A stretch of DNA of 64,000 nucleotides. Origin: Carya illinoinensis (taxonomy: Eukaryota; Streptophyta; Magnoliopsida; Fagales; Juglandaceae). Below the pieces are notes generated by a model, which made no database searches, was not told where the DNA came from, and saw only the letters and a list, made by a program, of their open reading frames with translations. The position numbers and the translations under genes were made by a program. The stretch lies in assembly GCF_018687715.1 (NCBI RefSeq), contig NC_056760.1:37152001-37216000 (forward strand), in the 5' to 3' direction. Of the stretch, positions 36,409 through 48,376 are shown piece after piece. Numbering within the stretch: the first letter of the stretch is position 1; each line of letters opens with the position of its first letter.

Positions 36409-38432
36409 ATTCGATTTGAAGCTTGTCTCTAATGTTAATATTCGTTCACAATGGTGAAGTACTACATGTAACAGACCAGGACCAATATTTCCTTCAAACA
36501 ATTTTCAGATCGAAGATCTCTAGCTGAATGCATGCATGGAGACACAAACAAACAAGATTAAAGAAATTTTCTTTGTTGTTTCTCTTGGGAAAATCTTTTA
36601 GGCAAGAACTCACGACAAGGATCATACACGTATATATAACACAAGGCCAGCTAGGGAAATATTGATTTAAATCATCTATAAAAGTCTCGTATTTTTCTTT
36701 TAAAAAAATGGATAAATTTAAAACTTAAAATTTTAATAATAGATTCAATTACTTTTAAATGGGGTGTGCATAATTTGTTGATTTTGACTATGTATTCTTT
36801 GTTTATATACTCATTAGAGTATTATCATTTTTTTCCTTTCTATTTTTTTTTTTTTTTAACATCATCTCTTTTTTGCCAAGTACATATCATAGGAACAGCG
36901 GCATACAAATGAGGTTAAGGGAATACTTGGGGAATAGCATAAGATAAAATGAAAATCTATGAATAGTATTGAAATTGTTTGTGAATTATAGTGAAATTGT
37001 TTAAGTTATGATGTTTTATTGGGTTTTGAGAATGACTAGAGAAAAAGTTGAATAAAAATTTTATAAAATTAAAATATTGTTAGAGTATAATTTTTTTAAT
37101 TTATTTTTATTTTAAGATTTAAAAAAAGTTGAATTATTTTTTGTGTATTGTTTGGAAGTTTAGGAAAATTATAATAATTAGGTGATAACTAGATTAAAAA
37201 AAACCACAAATTTAAAAAAAAAAAAAAATATTAAGAATTTAAGATGAAATTTGAAAACCATGCCATCCAAATAAATAATCTAGAAGAGTTATCTTTTCTT
37301 GAAATCCCACTACATATGAATACTCGTCAATTTCGGAAATCGAAATATATATGTTTTCACGAAAAGAATTGAACCCAGATATGCAAAAACCAAATGGAGA
37401 GTATCTAGTTGAGAAATTTTATTTACAATTTTGAGGGAATCTTATTGATAAATGAAAGTAAACAAAAACAAATTAAAAAGATATTATTATAAGTAAGAAA
37501 AAAATAATTTTAAAAAATATATTATTATAACAGTTTGGCTGCAGGCAATCGATCGGGAGTGGGTAACCCTTGGGATATTGGCTTGCCACATTAGTCGAGA
37601 TATATTAAAAAAATAAAAAATCAACAAAAAACGAAGCTTACTGAAGACGAAGGAGACGAAGAGAGGGAGATAGGTTGTGGGAGTGACGAGGGAGATTAAC
37701 CAAGGTGCAGGCTTGGTGGGGCTCAGACGAGGACCCTTATTGTGACGCCCTCAAATTCTGTTTGGGATCGGACGAACATTTGAAGTGTCGAGACATGCAA
37801 CACAAGGTTACCTGCTCCCGTTCATGATATATAAGATGCAATATTCTTAACATGCATCTAACAATATGCAATATTCGCAGCAGATAAATTTTTTCTTTAA
37901 CAATACTATGCACCAAATTGAAAATATCCCAAATGCTTAAACCATACTTCATACATAAAAATCCATTGAACAACTAAGATCACAACATTAGTCCAAAATG
38001 GTTATGATTCAAAAAGTACTAGAGATGCAACTCAATCGTACAAGTAGTAATTTGCGTTAATTACTATATTAATATTTATGTCGCACAGTCACTTAGTCAA
38101 CTGTGTCTAGTTGATCAGCTCCTGATTCTCCTTCAGGTCCTGTAACAAGATCTACCATTCGGGGGGAATGGTAGTTGGGACTACCAAAGTGAGATTTGAT
38201 TACAAATCTCAGTAAGTTAACAAAAAACTTCCACACAAGCTAATAATGCATGGATGACAGTAAAAGTATAAATGCATAATCAAATTCATAAGTAATTAAA
38301 GTATAACTTGGCGTACAACATAGCATAATTGACATAATTTAAATTGAAACATGAACTGAACTTGACTTGACATGAACTTGATTTGAAACTTGACTTAGCA
38401 TGAACTTGCTTTGAAACTTGAATTAACATGAA

Positions 38433-38690
38433 AAATACAAACTTCACAGTTGTTGTGGCCCCATGTATTCTACGTGTAAATACATACTCCACAGTTGTTG
38501 TGGCCCCATGTATTCTACACAAACTTGACTTAACATGAAAAATACATACTCCACAGTTGTTGTGGCCCCATGTATTCTACGTGTAAATACATACTCCATA
38601 GTTGTTGTAGCCCCATGTATTCTACGGAAACTTATTCTTTAACTGCTTAAATACATACTCCACAGTTGTTGTGGCCCCATGTATTCTACG
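38433..38690. repeat. Minisatellite inside the solo LTR, about five units
   Basis: Imperfect repeats of a roughly 45-bp unit containing ACAGTTGTTGTGGCCCCATG and TATTCTACGTGTA, with one longer spacer. A diverged sixth unit (CACAATTGCTGTGACCCCAT) follows near 38728. Confidence 0.85.
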
Positions 38691-40734
38691 TGTCACAATT
38701 GTTATGTCTCACGTAGTGTATGCGCCACAATTGCTGTGACCCCATACATAAGTAATCAAGATGAAACGTGACTGGAATACGAAATGACTGAAACTCTGAC
38801 GTAACATAACGTGACTTGAACATAACTTGAAATACATGACCAACTTGAGATAGAAACATTTCATAACATGGCATAACATATAATAGACAACATATTTAAC
38901 ATGATATACTTGCAACAGTGAATATTACATGACTTGACATACATGTAATAGATGGCATACTTAGCATGACGTACTTGTAAGGTATAGTAATACATGACAG
39001 AATATATTATGTAACAGATAAAAAATTGATGACAGAATAAATTCTGTATAATAGACAATTACGTGATAACTTGGCATGGCATGACATATATGATAACACA
39101 CATACATACACTATAGTTCCTTTACTTAGCACACATATACAGCAGACTGCTAGTAAGTTCAAAGCTAACTTACCTCGATCTTCGCGTTTCTTATAAAACT
39201 TCAAGTGCGATCACGAGGAACTGTAATTAGTGATTCTAAAAGTTAGAACTAAATTACTAATAATTTAAAATATGAAAATACTAACTTAAAGAGTAAAATT
39301 TTCATTTTACTCTCTACATGTGGGAAAATGACCGTTTTGCCCATAACTTAAGGATTTTGCATACTAACTCCAAAAGTTTCCAAAATTTACATTCCTCATC
39401 TAAATTTTGTCCTAAACTTAAATATCAACTCAGAAAAATTTAAAACAAAACACAACTATGAAGAACACACTATGGCCAAAACATCCATAGGCTATTTCCC
39501 TTGATTTTTGTTGCAATTCCTTCCAACTTCAAAACTCATGCTTAAACCAAAATTTTGCAACAAACATCTTCCAATCCTAAATTCAAAACCATACTTAAAA
39601 CATCCATTTAGAAAAAGCTAATAATTAACACCAAACTTTTTTATAAAAAGATCTAAGCACTTGAATCACAAGTTTTGACCTTAAATCAAAACATCTCCAA
39701 GAATTTCAAAAATCAAATCTTACTTCTAACATATTCATAATATCATCCTAACATCAACCATGCTTTAAATCATCAAACTAAAGTCACCAAAATCATAAAA
39801 TAACATTTGGAGTTTTTGGTTTTACACTTAGTCCAAAAACAGAAACTTTTTCCTCAACTAGTTTTGATAAATCTCTTGATCTATGACTTATAAATATATG
39901 ATCTTCAAACCAAACCATCACATGGTTTAAAAAGATGTCCTAAAACATATATAAGCTTCTAATTCAAGATCACATGGTTAGAAATTAACCAAAACATAAA
40001 TTTAGCCAAGAATATCCACACTTTGGCTTATTTGAATATCTCTTTGCATAAAATTTCATATCTTTGAAACTAACATCAAATATCTTCAAAATAATAATAT
40101 AACATGTATATAAGATGCTTAGGATCCTCCAATAAAATTATTAAAGTCATTAGAATAGGTTTAGACCACCAAAGAGTTAAACTTTCTCAAAACAGAAACT
40201 GTTTTTCTTCTTCTAGTTTCTAAGTTTTTAAATCTAAGAAAATCTTTCATCAAAACCTTTAATCATGCAAAAATCCTCAACCAATAGTCACATATACATG
40301 TTAACAATACTCCATAAAAATTTCGGACCAATATCTATCCATTAGCTTGGTCAAAAACTCCAAACTATAACATATTCTCCAGTTTATCTCCCAGAATGAC
40401 CTTTCTATAGTTTATATAATATTTGACTGACCAAATGATCTTCAAATGGGGTAAATAATATATCCATGTAAACTAGACTAAAAAAGGAACAACTTATATG
40501 AATGAGACTTTATGATAAAACACTTATAAAAGCTTCGAAATGGGCGTGCAAAAGAACTCCTAAAAGCTGTCCGAGAGAAAGTATTTGATATTCTTTTAAA
40601 GGAACGTGTAAATGAAGATAAGTTTGTAGGTGATGGCTGGAGCTACTTATGGACGAGATAAGGAAGATGATAAGGCTGGAGTTGAGAGTTGAGTGTAGTT
40701 TTCTCCTACCCAAAATATTTATAAAAGATTATCT

Positions 40735-40885
40735 CATAATATTCTATCCAATAATATCTACAAAAAATCAACTTAAGATATTTTTATCTAATAATATCTA
40801 TAAAAATCAACTCAAAATATTTTTACCCAATAATATTCACAAAAATTACCTCAAGATATTTCTTTTTATCCAATAATATCTATAG
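40735..40885. repeat. Minisatellite inside the solo LTR, about four units
   Basis: Imperfect repeats of CCAATAATATCTACAAAAA followed by TCAACTCAAGATATTTTTA, roughly 45 bp per unit. Confidence 0.75.
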
Positions 40886-41200
40886 TTTTGAACAGACGTT
40901 TTGTCTGAAAATATGAAAAAAAAGTTATTGCGCCATAAGACTTTAAATAACCCTCCGAGTCTAATGGCACAAACCATAATACATTTTGACACTTCTAACT
41001 ATCTCCAATAATAAAAAACACACTTCTGATACCATAGCAAATAATAACACTAACTATGTAGTTAGACAAAAACCTATACGATTAATGGATTCGTGAAAAC
41101 TTATGGAGTTTTCACGAGGTTCCTAAAGTTAATAGAAATTTCACAATTGAATTTCTAGCGGGCTGTTACACTTATCATTCGTTTCCAAGTTTACGAAACC

Positions 41201-41490
41201 TGTAAAATTTGTAAATGAAAACAGAGGATTTGATCAAAATAAAATTGAACTCATTCTCATTATCAAAATGCTTGATGAATGTATCTGTACAAAGGACTAT
41301 TTATAGACTTGTGATGGACTATAATGACTATGCAATTCTTGATATCTGACTGTATAATTCTTGATATCTAGCCAACTTTACTTGACTACCCTTGTAACTA
41401 ACTTAACTAACTATCTTTAGATGAAGCCTTTTGTTTGGCTTCTTGGGACTTCAATTCTAATTCCTCTATATAACTCTGTACATTCCAACA
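41201..41490 (-). repeat. copia-2 3' LTR
   Basis: 290 bp, aligned by eye to 45854-46143 with about ten substitutions, mostly C/T transitions, and no indels. Confidence 0.93.
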
Positions 41491-44400
41491 CCCCCCCTCA
41501 TCTTGCAAAGAAGATGATGAAAGTTAAGAGATCCGAGAGGTTTGGTTAAGATGTCTGCTAGCTGATGTTTGGAAGGAATATGGATGATCTTGATGAGGCC
41601 TTCTTGTAGTTTTTCTCGAACCAAATGGCAATCCAATTGGATATGTTTTGTTCTTTCATGATGAACAGGATTTGAGGCAATATCAGAGGCATGTTTGCTG
41701 TCAATGTAAAGTAGTGCAGCTTGAGAATGAACTATGTTGAAGTCAGCCAAAAGATAAACCAGCCATTGAAGTTCACAAGTTGTAGAAGCTAGGGCTCTAT
41801 ATTCAGATTCTACTGAGGATCTACTAATAGTAGGTTGTTTCTTTGACTTCCAAGATATAAGAGAGTCACCTATGAAAACTATAAATCCAGTGACACTTCT
41901 TCTAGTGTCTAGACATCCCCATCTTTATCTGAATAGGCCTTTAGGTGCAAGGTAGATGCTGCAAATAGAAAAATGCCTTGACCTGGTGTAGCTTTTATGT
42001 ATCTCAGAACCCTTTCAGCAGCTTGAAGGTGCATGGTGCTAGGATTAGACATAAACTGACTGAGTGCTTGCACTGAATAAGCCAGATCAGGTCTTATGAT
42101 TGTGAGGTAGAGTAGTCTGCCAATTAGTCTTCTGTAAGAGGCAGGATCAGATAAAGGAGGAGTGGAGTCATTTGCAGTGAGCTTTAAAGTTGATTCCATA
42201 GGAAAGGCCACGGGTTTGCAACCAGAGAAGCCACTGTCTTGGAGGATATCTAGAGCATACTTTCTTTGACAAAGATTGATGCCCTTGTCTGATCTAGCCA
42301 CCTCAATACCCAAGAAATATTTCAACTCACCCAAGTCTTTGATGGTAAAGGAATCATGTAAAAATTTCTTTACAGTAGCTATCTGCTCAAGGTTATCAGA
42401 GGCAATTATAACATCATCCACATATATCAATAAGGCCATGAAACTAGTTGAAGTTTGTTTTATGAAAAGGCTTGAATCTGACTTGCCTTGAGTAAAACCA
42501 AACTGAAGTAAGGATGAAGATAGTTTAGAAAACCACTGTCTTGAGGCCTGTTTCAGACCATATAAGCTCTTTCTGAGTTTGCAAACTCGAGGATCATTAG
42601 GGGCTGAAAATCCTGGTAGTAATTGCATGTACACTTCTTCATTCAAGTCACCATGCAAGAAGGCATTATTTACATCAAGTTGATGTAAATGCCATTGTTT
42701 TATGGCAGCAACAGCAAGTAAGACGCGCACAGTTGTCATTTTTGCAACAGGAGAGTAAGTGTCAAAAACATCCAGGCCTTCTTGTTGAGTATACCCCTTT
42801 GCTACTAATCTAGCTTTGTATCTCTCAACTGTACCATTAGCTTTAAATTTCACACGATATACCCATTTGCAACCTATTGCAGTTTTATTTGGAGGTAGAA
42901 TGGCAAGATCCCAAGTTTTATTAAGTTCAAGAGCTTTTATTTCATCTGCCATAGCAGCTTGCCATTGAGGGTGTGGAATGGCTTGTTTGAAAGTTTTGGG
43001 CTCAAAGATAGAAGAAACAGCAGAGACAAAAGCTTTGTGTTTAGGAGATAATTTGGAAGTAGAAAGAAAAGAGAGAATAGAATGAGGCTTACCAGGAGAA
43101 CAGTTGGGAGATACTTGAGCTGCTGAAGCAATCTTAGTCATGTTACCACAATAGTAATTCTGCAGATATGTAAGTGGATGCTTAACTCTTTCAGATATTC
43201 TAAGAGTATTAGTCTTAGTATTAGCAGAAGTATTGGAGGAAGTATTTGAGGGAATTGATATAGAAGAAGTATTTGGGACTGTTGAGTCATAGATTTGAGG
43301 GAAATCAGGAAAAACAAAAGATGTATGGATGGTGTTTGGAATAGAAGGAAAAATTGACTCATGGAAGACCACACTTCTAGATACAAAGGTTTTGAGGGTG
43401 AGTAGATCAAGAACTTTGTATCCTTTTATGTGAGGTGGGTAGCCAAGGAATATACATTTGGAAGCTCTTGGTTGAAACTTGTCTCGATTGCTTGTAATTG
43501 TGCTTGCAAAACATAAGCATCCAAAGACTTTGAGATACTTATAATCTGGTAGTTTTTGAAATAAGAGGTAATATGGGGTCTGGTTATTGAGTATGGAGGA
43601 AGGAGTACGATTAATAAGATGTGTGGCAGTTAAGACACAATCTGTCCAGTAAGGCAAAGGTAGTTTTGACTGAAACAAAAGAGCTCTAGCTACATTCAAT
43701 AGAGGTTGGTGTTTTCTTTCAACCCTACCATTTTGCTGAGGTGTTTCAACACATGATAATTGAAGTATAATGTCATGCTCTTGATAAAAAGTAGGCATAT
43801 TAAACTCTTGACCATTATCTGTTCTAAGAGTTTGAATGTTTGTGTTTAATTGAGTATGAACATAGGTAATGTAGCTATTGAGTAGAAACCGAGTGTCTGT
43901 TTTTGCTTTCATAAGAAACAACCAAGTAAACTTTGTGTAATCATCTATGATGGTTAGAAAGTATTTATAACCAGAATATGATGTAGTGGAGAAGGGACCT
44001 CAAATATCACAATGAACTAATTGAAAGGCTTTATTGGAATGACTGTTTGATACAGGAAATGATAGCTTCTTTTGTCTAGCTAAGGGGCAAATCTCACAGA
44101 CATGATTGTGAGCAGCTTTTATAGAAGAATCAAATGAACTAATGATTTGCATTCTTGTAGATGGAATGTGTCCTAATCGAAAATGCCATACATCAGAATT
44201 GATATTACAAGTTTCAGCTAAAGAAGTAGAAGAAATAATAGAATCAGGCATTGTATTGTTTGTTTCAGCAGTGAAGTTTTGTAGATGGTATAGACCAGAT
44301 TTCTCTTCAGCAAGCCCAATCATCTTCCATTTGCTGAGATCCTGCAGAATACATTTGGATTGAAGAAAGAATAATCCAATTGAATTATCTTTAGTCAATC

Positions 44401-45802
44401 TTGAAGCTGAAATAAGATTGATATTGAAAGCAGGAACATAAAGGGCATTATGCAGAATTATGTTGGGTGAAAATTTCACATTTCCAGTAAAGATAATAGG
44501 AACAGATTGACCATTAGGTAAATGAACCGTGGAAGGTGTACTGGGAATAGTAATGGAATCAAAAAGATGAGGGGAGCAGATCATATGATCTGTTGCCCCA
44601 GTATCAAGAATCCAAGTGGAATGATTTTTTGATAATGAAACTGTGTTGCAAGAGAAAAAATTACCTGAGGTATAGGCAACATTAGCTGTTGCAGTAGGAT
44701 TAATATTTGAGTTTGATAGGCTATTGGCAAGTGTAAGTAAATTTTGAATTTGCTCTTGAGAAAAAATCATGTTGGAAATACTTGGAGTCTGCTCTAAACA
44801 AGAAACATTGTTAGCAATGGGCAATCTTGGAACAACACCTCCAGATGATGTAGGAAAAGATCTTTTGCCTCGTGGACCCTTCCATCCAGGTGGATAACCA
44901 ATTAGCTGAAAACATTTATCTACAAGGTGGCCAGAATAGCCACAATGAGAGCATATCACATCTGTTTTTCCTTTTAGCTTTGTGAATCTAACTCCAGATG
45001 CTTGCCTTGATGGTTGTGCAACAATCATAGCATGGGAGTCAAGATTGATGCCAATTGCATTAGTCAATGATCTTTGGCTTTCTTCTTGAAGCAACAAAGA
45101 AAAAACCTTGCTCATGGAAGGTAATGGGGATTGAAGCAATAATTGACTTCTCATGGCTAAGTAAGAATCATGTAAGCCAACTAAGAACTTCATTACATAA
45201 TCAGATTGTTGACGGTCAGTGAGATTCTTTAAAATGTTACATGAACATCTAACCAGATTTCCACACTTACAGGATGGAATAGGACGAAAGCTAATATACT
45301 CATCCCATAAAGCATTGAATTCACTGAAATATTCAGTAACAGATTTTGAGCCTTGAGAAATGGAACTAAGAGAATTTTCTAAAATGAAAACTCTTGGACC
45401 ATCACTTCTAAGATATCGGGTTTTGAGTTCTTCCCAGATATCAAATGCACTTGTGAAGTAGAGGAGATTGCCACGAATCTCTTTGGCAATTGAATTCATT
45501 AACCAGGATAACACTAGATTATTAGCTCTCAGCCAAGCCACTTGAAGGTTAGGATTATCAGGATTAGGTTGAGCCAAGCTTCCATCAATGAAGGCTATCT
45601 TGTTCTTCACAGTGAGAGCAATGGAAATAGATCTACTCCATGCAATGTAGTTCTCACCCGTGAAGATTTCAGAGACAAGAAGAGCGCCAAGATTGTCAGA
45701 TGGATGCAGATAATAGTGACTGGATGAATCATCAGAAGGATTTGTCACAGTAAGAGAAGAATTTGCCATAGAAGCAGAGGAATTTTCCATAGAAGAAAGC
45801 AA
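41466..45802 (-). pseudogene. copia-2 gag-pol polyprotein gene with two lesions
   Basis: Order on the minus strand is as follows. Gag runs from ATG 45802, with the N-terminal LHPSDNLGALLVSEIFTG region of plant copia Gag. A CCHC knuckle follows (CSHCGYSGHLVDKC). The aspartic protease has its active site in ILDTGATDHM. The integrase zinc region shows H and CEIC, and the core contains RTDNGQEF. Reverse transcriptase carries LIYVDDVIIA, and RNase H ends in ADILTKPL. Lesions are a TGA at 44002-44000 in the integrase, replacing the Trp of the expected DIWGPF motif, and a one-base frameshift near 41920 in RNase H. The N-terminal 44000-45802 and 41909-43921 frames are otherwise open. The large uninterrupted frames agree with the low LTR divergence and point to a fairly recent insertion. 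Confidence 0.93.
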
Positions 45803-45853
45803 GAAAAGATCAAGAAGAGCAGCAGAAGAATTTTTATTTTCTCGATGATACCA

Positions 45854-46143
45854 TGTAAAATTTGTAAATGAAAACAGAGGATTTGATCAAAATAAAACTA
45901 AACTCATTCTCATTATCAAAATGCTTGATGAATGTATCTGTACAAAGGACTATTTATAGACTTGTGATGGACTATAATGACTATGCAATTCTTGATACCT
46001 GACTGTACAATTCTTGATATCTAGCCAACTTTACTTGGCTACCCTTATAACTAACTTAACTAACTATCTTTAGATGAAGCCTTTTGTTTGGCTTCTCGGG
46101 ACTTCAATTCTAATTCCTTTATATAATTATGTACATTCCAACA
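45854..46143 (-). repeat. copia-2 5' LTR
   Basis: 290 bp; bounded inside by TGGTATCA, the tRNA-Met primer site, at 45853-45846. Confidence 0.93.
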
Positions 46144-47084
46144 GAACCCGAATTCTCTTACTGCCTGACTTCCATTGATGACTCCAAAACTAGAACACTT
46201 TTGTTGGGATCTCAATCAAGTGTAAATAGCACACAATCATCAAAAGCAATCAAAACCGCCCCTTCAATTACAAATTCATTTCAGGCATCTTTTTTTAGGA
46301 AGCAATTAAAACCGCTCTTTAGTATGGTTTAGTAGCAAGGTGAGATTTTTGAATTTTAAAATAAAATATTAAAATATTATATTTTAATATTATTATTAAT
46401 TTAAAATTTAAAATTAGGTAATGTCTTTTTCAAAATTAAAAAAGCATTCATTTCTCAAACAAAACTGGCCGGGGGAAGATTCACGTCCCACCCAGCTTGA
46501 ACTTTGCTGAAGTTGAAGTCCAAGATAATATTGGAGAAAAATGAGGTTTGTTGAAGACGAAAAAAAATAAAAAAAGGTCAAAACATCCGGTTTCATTTTA
46601 CACGGAGGCAACGGTTTCCCACGATTTTTCCTTCCCGTTGCATATAGTGTTTTTCTTATTATAATTTTAAATCTTTTTTAAATGTAATTACATGTACTTC
46701 GCAGTCCCAGTTGTGTGTAGTTAGCAAGAGGTACACGTCCGATTTAACTGTTATATGTTGTTGCAGACAATACACGCACTTGCCAAGACTGTGGCACACA
46801 TTGTCGGATTGATTGCCCTGCCCAAATGAAGCTCTTAGGTGGCACTCTGACAGAACTAACACTTGACAATTGGCCATCGTAAAAATAAAACTGAATGTAT
46901 AAACCCAATTAATGGACTAAATGGACCGTCCACAGGACCACAATCACTTTCGTCTACATTTCCTGTACCTCTGCCAGCGGAGATTGCCAAAATTTGCCTC
47001 CATCCCATTTTGGATGTGACATCTGAGTTTTTTACTTTTGACCAAAAAGAGGCATCCCCCACGACTTTTCAGAAAAAGAATAAT

Positions 47085-47280
47085 GCTATATGCCGCCGGG
47101 ATCTGTAGCTACCAGCTTTTTTTTTTCTCATTATTTAGTGATTAAAAAAGTTATTTAATATTATTATAAATTTTTTAATTATTTAAAAATATTAAAAAAT
47201 AATATAAAAAAGAATAAAAATTTATTATTTTTAAGCCTAGCAAGAACGGAGACTCTAGCAGTCTCCTTAGAAAAAATACA
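47085..47280. mobile_element. MITE-like element related to 35768-35945
   Basis: Shares the TTTAATATTATTATAAATTTT core and the poly-A/T flanks with the element at 35768-35945. The ends (ATGCTATATGCCGCC and GAGACTCTAGCAGT) are diverged. Confidence 0.45.
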
Positions 47281-47791
47281 CAAAAATCGGTATCTTCACG
47301 TTCATGCAGCATATTCCTATAAAATTTTTATAAAAATAGATTTATAAATAACTTATTTTGATAAAAGAATAATACATATCATCTTACACCACATATTTTA
47401 TATATAAAAATATTATTTTTTATTTTATTTTATTCTTATTAAACTAATTAAATTATTCTATTTATCATCTACACATTACATATTTATTATAGAAAAAATA
47501 AAAAAATTAAAATAAATATGATGTGTGAAGTATGAGAATGATAAAAAAGAATTTTCTATTTTAATATTATATTAAATATCATATAATAAAATATGTTTAT
47601 AAATGATATCTTATTTTAAGATTTTTTTTATAAATTTTCTGCATAGGTTCCCGCATGCTTTGATAATTAATTATAGCCACACAAAAATACGTCTTGATTC
47701 AAACTTAATTGTGAGCAGTGAGTCATCTTTTATTTTTTATACCAATAAAAATAATCATTAAGTTGTTCTATCACGTAAATTTATATAATGA

Positions 47792-47968
47792 GAGAAATGA
47801 TATTTACAGTCGTAGTTGTGCAAGCAGTGTGCAGTCGCTTTGAAAAAAATGAATTAATATGAGACCCACATAAAAAAAAAAAAAATTAACTTTTTAATCG
47901 TGGACTCTACTCTTTTTCAAAACGATTACGTAACATTTGTAATTCTATGACTGTATGTAGCATTGCTC
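47792..47968. mobile_element. MULE-type MITE, 177 bp, with 9-bp target duplication
   Basis: The left end GAGAAATGATATTTACAG is inverted at the right end (GAGCAATGCTACATACAG when read inward), with similarity for about 60 bp. The element is flanked by the perfect 9-bp repeat ATATAATGA at 47783-47791 and 47969-47977. A 9-bp duplication and long inverted repeats indicate the Mutator superfamily. There is no coding capacity. Confidence 0.9.
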
Positions 47969-48165
47969 ATATAATGATTAGCAAGTATGCCAAAATTGCT
48001 TTCTCAATTCAAGCATTTTGCTTTCTGGGCTAACGTCGATTTTTGTGATCAGGCATGAAAACGACTCCAGATATGATCATGAACCTTAGTAATTATTGGC
48101 CATCCAAAATATGTAATTTGTGATTAATTGCATGGCTTTTGGTATATATATATACTAGGAAACAC

Positions 48166-48182
48166 AATGTCCTTCGGATGTT
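48166..48182 (-). other. Helitron-1 3'-terminal hairpin (decayed)
   Basis: On the plus strand it reads AATGTCC TTC GGATGTT. The stem has T/G mismatches at exactly the positions where CpG sites would restore AACGTCC...GGACGTT, suggesting methyl-CpG deamination of a once perfect 7-bp stem. Confidence 0.65.
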
Positions 48183-48376
48183 TGCCTAGTGAGAATTATA
48201 AAATTGAGTGTTAATAAAAAAAATGATGAAAATAAAAAATTATATAACTTTTGACATTATGTTGATAAAATAAATATTAATAAAAAGTAATTTAAGAATT
48301 TTTGTTGGACCAAAAAACCATAAGTGTTAAATGGTGTGGAGATATGCAATAGAAGTTTAAAGTATTCTGATTAGAT

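Larger units (their letters stand above)
32958..37740. other. AT-rich intergenic region, no gene supported
   Basis: Mostly low-complexity A/T DNA with a poly-A run at 34119-34145. The 61-codon frame at 33648-33833 is Lys-rich and unrecognised. Two small inverted-repeat elements are listed separately. Near 37630-37740 the sequence becomes purine-rich just before the solo LTR. Confidence 0.7.
37741..41170 (-). mobile_element. Solo LTR of a Ty3/gypsy-type retrotransposon, 3.43 kb
   Basis: Read on the minus strand it starts TGTAACAGCCCG and ends GGGCGTCACA, so it has TG...CA ends. It is flanked by a perfect 5-bp direct repeat, CTTAT at 37736-37740 and 41171-41175. Orientation is set by the related fragments at 48513-48720 and 49121-49320, where the TGTAACAG end is preceded by a gypsy-style polypurine tract (AGGAGGGGAGAT) and GAGGACGAAATC. 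It contains no open coding region. A single LTR with an intact target duplication and no internal DNA indicates LTR-LTR recombination. Confidence 0.85.
41201..46143 (-). mobile_element. Ty1/copia LTR retrotransposon (copia-2), 4.94 kb, nearly complete
   Basis: It has two 290-bp LTRs with TGTTGG...TTTACA ends (minus strand). A primer-binding site TGGTATCA, complementary to initiator tRNA-Met, directly follows the 5' LTR, and a polypurine tract (AGATGAGGGGGGG) precedes the 3' LTR. Flanking 5-mers are AAACC (left) and GAACC (right), a target duplication with one mismatch. A single gag-pol frame has one stop and one frameshift. It stands 30 bp right of the solo LTR. Confidence 0.95.
46144..48154. 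other. Intergenic between copia-2 and Helitron-1; no gene supported
   Basis: The part 46440-47100 has a more balanced base composition and short open frames on both strands (46659-46877 and 46863-47108), but none shows a domain I recognise. The rest is AT-rich with two MITEs listed separately. Confidence 0.6.

Noticed and set aside
41020..41060. TGATACCATAG near 41036 as the primer-binding site of a short LTR
   Set aside because: The sequence is shared by LTR-only fragments and lies within the 3.43-kb solo LTR, whose CTTAT target duplication defines longer ends; taken as LTR-internal.
46659..47108. Overlapping frames of 68-81 codons on both strands
   Set aside because: No domain, no conserved start context, and the frames conflict; could be remnants of an unidentified gene but cannot be supported.
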